In this document: positions 5,658-6,729 of the stretch, piece by piece
Numbering within the stretch: position 1 is the stretch's first letter
How the letters are laid out: each line of letters begins with the position of its first letter
Assembly: GCA_003170575.1 (NCBI GenBank)
Contig: PMZB01000115.1
Coordinates: forward strand, 1 to 6,729
Source: Chlamydiia bacterium
GTDB lineage: Bacteria > Chlamydiota > Chlamydiia > Chlamydiales > FEN-1388
DNA length: 6,729 bases
Direction of reading: 5' to 3'
Program-made: the position numbers and the translations under genes
Notes under the pieces: model-generated
Database searches by the model: none
What the model was told of the DNA's origin: nothing
What the model saw: the letters and a program-made list of their open reading frames with translations, nothing else

Positions 5658-6161
5658 ATGGAGCCATCAGCTCAACCCGGACAAGTTTTATCTTATGTAG
5701 ATAATGCTAGTACGCATATTAGAGAATATTCCTTTGAGATAGGCAACATTTATTCGACACTGGATTCGCAAGCAACTCAATGTTGTTTTTCTCTTCCTTG
5801 GCCAGCCGCAGTGATTACCTATCGGCTATGGAAAGCAGCTCCCTATATTGCCGCACAGATTCTTCTTCCCTCATCGATCTATATCATCGGTGTTATTGGC
5901 ATCATCGCATATCGAATAATTGTTACTCCAAAAAATGAAAAGCCGGATCTTACTTCCATCTTAAATGGCATAGGATTCTCCCAAATCGTCTCAGGTACTC
6001 GGTCCTTTGCGATTGGCTGTTCCTTTTCTAACCGTATTCAACTTATAAGCGGCCTTTTCTGGATCATCATAGGCGGTGCCTGCTTGTTTTACTCAGGCAT
6101 AGTACAAAGAATCTGTACTCCTCCTCAACCTCAAGATATTCAACAAAACCCCCAGCGTTAA
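5658..6161 (+). CDS. Small membrane protein of unknown function
   Basis: This is a 167-residue protein that I do not recognise. Two strongly hydrophobic segments, at about 62-88 (ending IIGVIGIIAYRII) and 128-149 (LISGLFWIIIGGACLFYSGI), are likely membrane spans. They are separated by about 40 polar residues. The N-terminal 45 residues are soluble and the tail is rich in Pro and Gln. There is no cleavable signal peptide. Chlamydial inclusion membrane proteins usually have two closely spaced spans forming a bilobed hydrophobic domain. The wider separation here argues against a typical Inc protein but does not exclude one. The start has GAGGA (5646-5650) 7 bases upstream, inside the end of xerC. 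It is the last gene of the operon, 4 bases after xerC. Confidence 0.75.
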   Translation: MEPSAQPGQVLSYVDNASTHIREYSFEIGNIYSTLDSQATQCCFSLPWPAAVITYRLWKAAPYIAAQILLPSSIYIIGVIGIIAYRIIVTPKNEKPDLTSILNGIGFSQIVSGTRSFAIGCSFSNRIQLISGLFWIIIGGACLFYSGIVQRICTPPQPQDIQQNPQR

Positions 6162-6679
6162 AAAGCATTTTGTTTGTTTGGATTTCCACCAAGCGCGTGA
6201 GATGTGGGGTCTGGTTGGAAACAAGGCGCTAAAATGAAATGGCCGTAGGTTGCTCTCTCAATACTTGCATACAATTTCCTTCCATCATAGGGACTATATA
6301 GCCCATATATTGCAGCCGCCTCTCCTATAAGGGAAAAGGGGGATACAACAAGTTTAAAAATATCTTCCCCTACTTCAGTAATGCTTTTTTTAAAATTAAA
6401 CCTTCCCTTTTCATCTCTTACCCCCCAAAAATGGTACAATGAAACTAATTTCAGAATTCGGTAGGCAATGTTGCATATAACTGCAACAGGATGAAGAAAA
6501 GGTGTTGCTACACTTGCCATCAAACACTTGCCCCAAACGATGTCTTCAGATTCATTCCAATATCTACGGCCTGTCGACATATCTGTTAGATATCGAGGAG
6601 AGCCGTCTTGCCATTTCTCTCCATCCCGATCAGGTTTCCATGTATTAATGGGTTGAAAATCTGCAAGTGTTACATCCAT
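6158..6679 (-). CDS. Hydrophobic protein of unknown function, probably chlamydia-specific
   Basis: This is a 173-residue protein on the minus strand. The start is supported by AGGAGA just upstream (complement of about 6683-6688) and a TATAAT box further out. The N-terminal 50 residues are polar and rich in Trp, Asp and Gly. Hydrophobic stretches at about 52-82 (ATPFLHPVAVICNIAYRIL) and 107-128 could be membrane-associated. The C-terminal part (PYDGRKLYASIERATYG, then FILAPCFQP) looks like a conserved motif. I associate it, from memory and without certainty, with small multi-copy proteins of environmental chlamydiae. No enzyme signature is visible. The stop overlaps that of the convergent gene by 4 bases, so there is no room for a terminator between the two genes. 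Confidence 0.78.
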   Translation of the reverse strand: MDVTLADFQPINTWKPDRDGEKWQDGSPRYLTDMSTGRRYWNESEDIVWGKCLMASVATPFLHPVAVICNIAYRILKLVSLYHFWGVRDEKGRFNFKKSITEVGEDIFKLVVSPFSLIGEAAAIYGLYSPYDGRKLYASIERATYGHFILAPCFQPDPTSHALGGNPNKQNAF

Positions 6680-6706
6680 AGCTTCTCCTAATATTTAAAA
6701 AAAGTA

Positions 6707-6712
6707 ATTATA
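6707..6712 (-). promoter_or_regulatory. Perfect -10 box for the 6158-6679 gene
   Basis: The minus strand reads TATAAT at 6712-6707, about 28 bases before the ATG. A -35 box with a 17-base spacer would fall just past the window end and cannot be seen. The surrounding DNA is very AT-rich, so a chance match is possible. Confidence 0.45.
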
Positions 6713-6729
6713 TATGAGTTTTTTACAAT

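Overview
The window reads as a chromosomal segment of a member of the phylum Chlamydiae, most likely an amoeba- or arthropod-associated 'environmental' chlamydia rather than a Chlamydia sp. The main evidence is the tightly packed run glyA - clpP - dapF, which is the gene order I remember for Chlamydia trachomatis (CT432-CT431-CT430). The serine hydroxymethyltransferase also has the long, insert-containing chlamydial form, and the tyrosine recombinase closely resembles chlamydial XerC. The DNA is moderately AT-rich. I cannot name the genus from sequence alone.

Layout from left to right. Positions 1-97 hold the start of an unidentified minus-strand gene that runs off the window. Positions 98-255 are a divergent promoter region. 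Next come two plus-strand genes, probably one transcript: a small protein with a carbohydrate-binding-like domain (256-642) and a divergent PfkB-family sugar/nucleoside kinase (686-1738), with a perfect hairpin between them. The 220-base gap at 1739-1958 carries a likely terminator and a candidate promoter. From 1959 a compact operon runs to 6161: glyA, clpP, dapF, xerC and a small membrane protein, with gaps of 2 and 4 bases, a 4-base overlap, and a gap of 4 bases. A convergent minus-strand gene (6158-6679) for a hydrophobic protein shares its stop region with the operon's last gene through a TTAA palindrome. Its promoter -10 box is visible at the right edge.

How the genes fit together. In pathogenic chlamydiae, which lack dedicated alanine and glutamate racemases, GlyA and DapF have been reported to have side activities that supply D-alanine and D-glutamate for peptidoglycan, alongside one-carbon metabolism and meso-diaminopimelate synthesis. 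Here the two genes lie one gene apart in one operon, with the ClpP protease subunit between them. The operon also includes XerC, which resolves chromosome dimers at division. The cluster therefore looks like a cell-wall, division and proteostasis operon. The small flanking membrane proteins and the carbohydrate-binding-like/kinase pair appear lineage-specific, and their functions are unknown. I see no CRISPR array, transposon, tRNA, rRNA or defence system.
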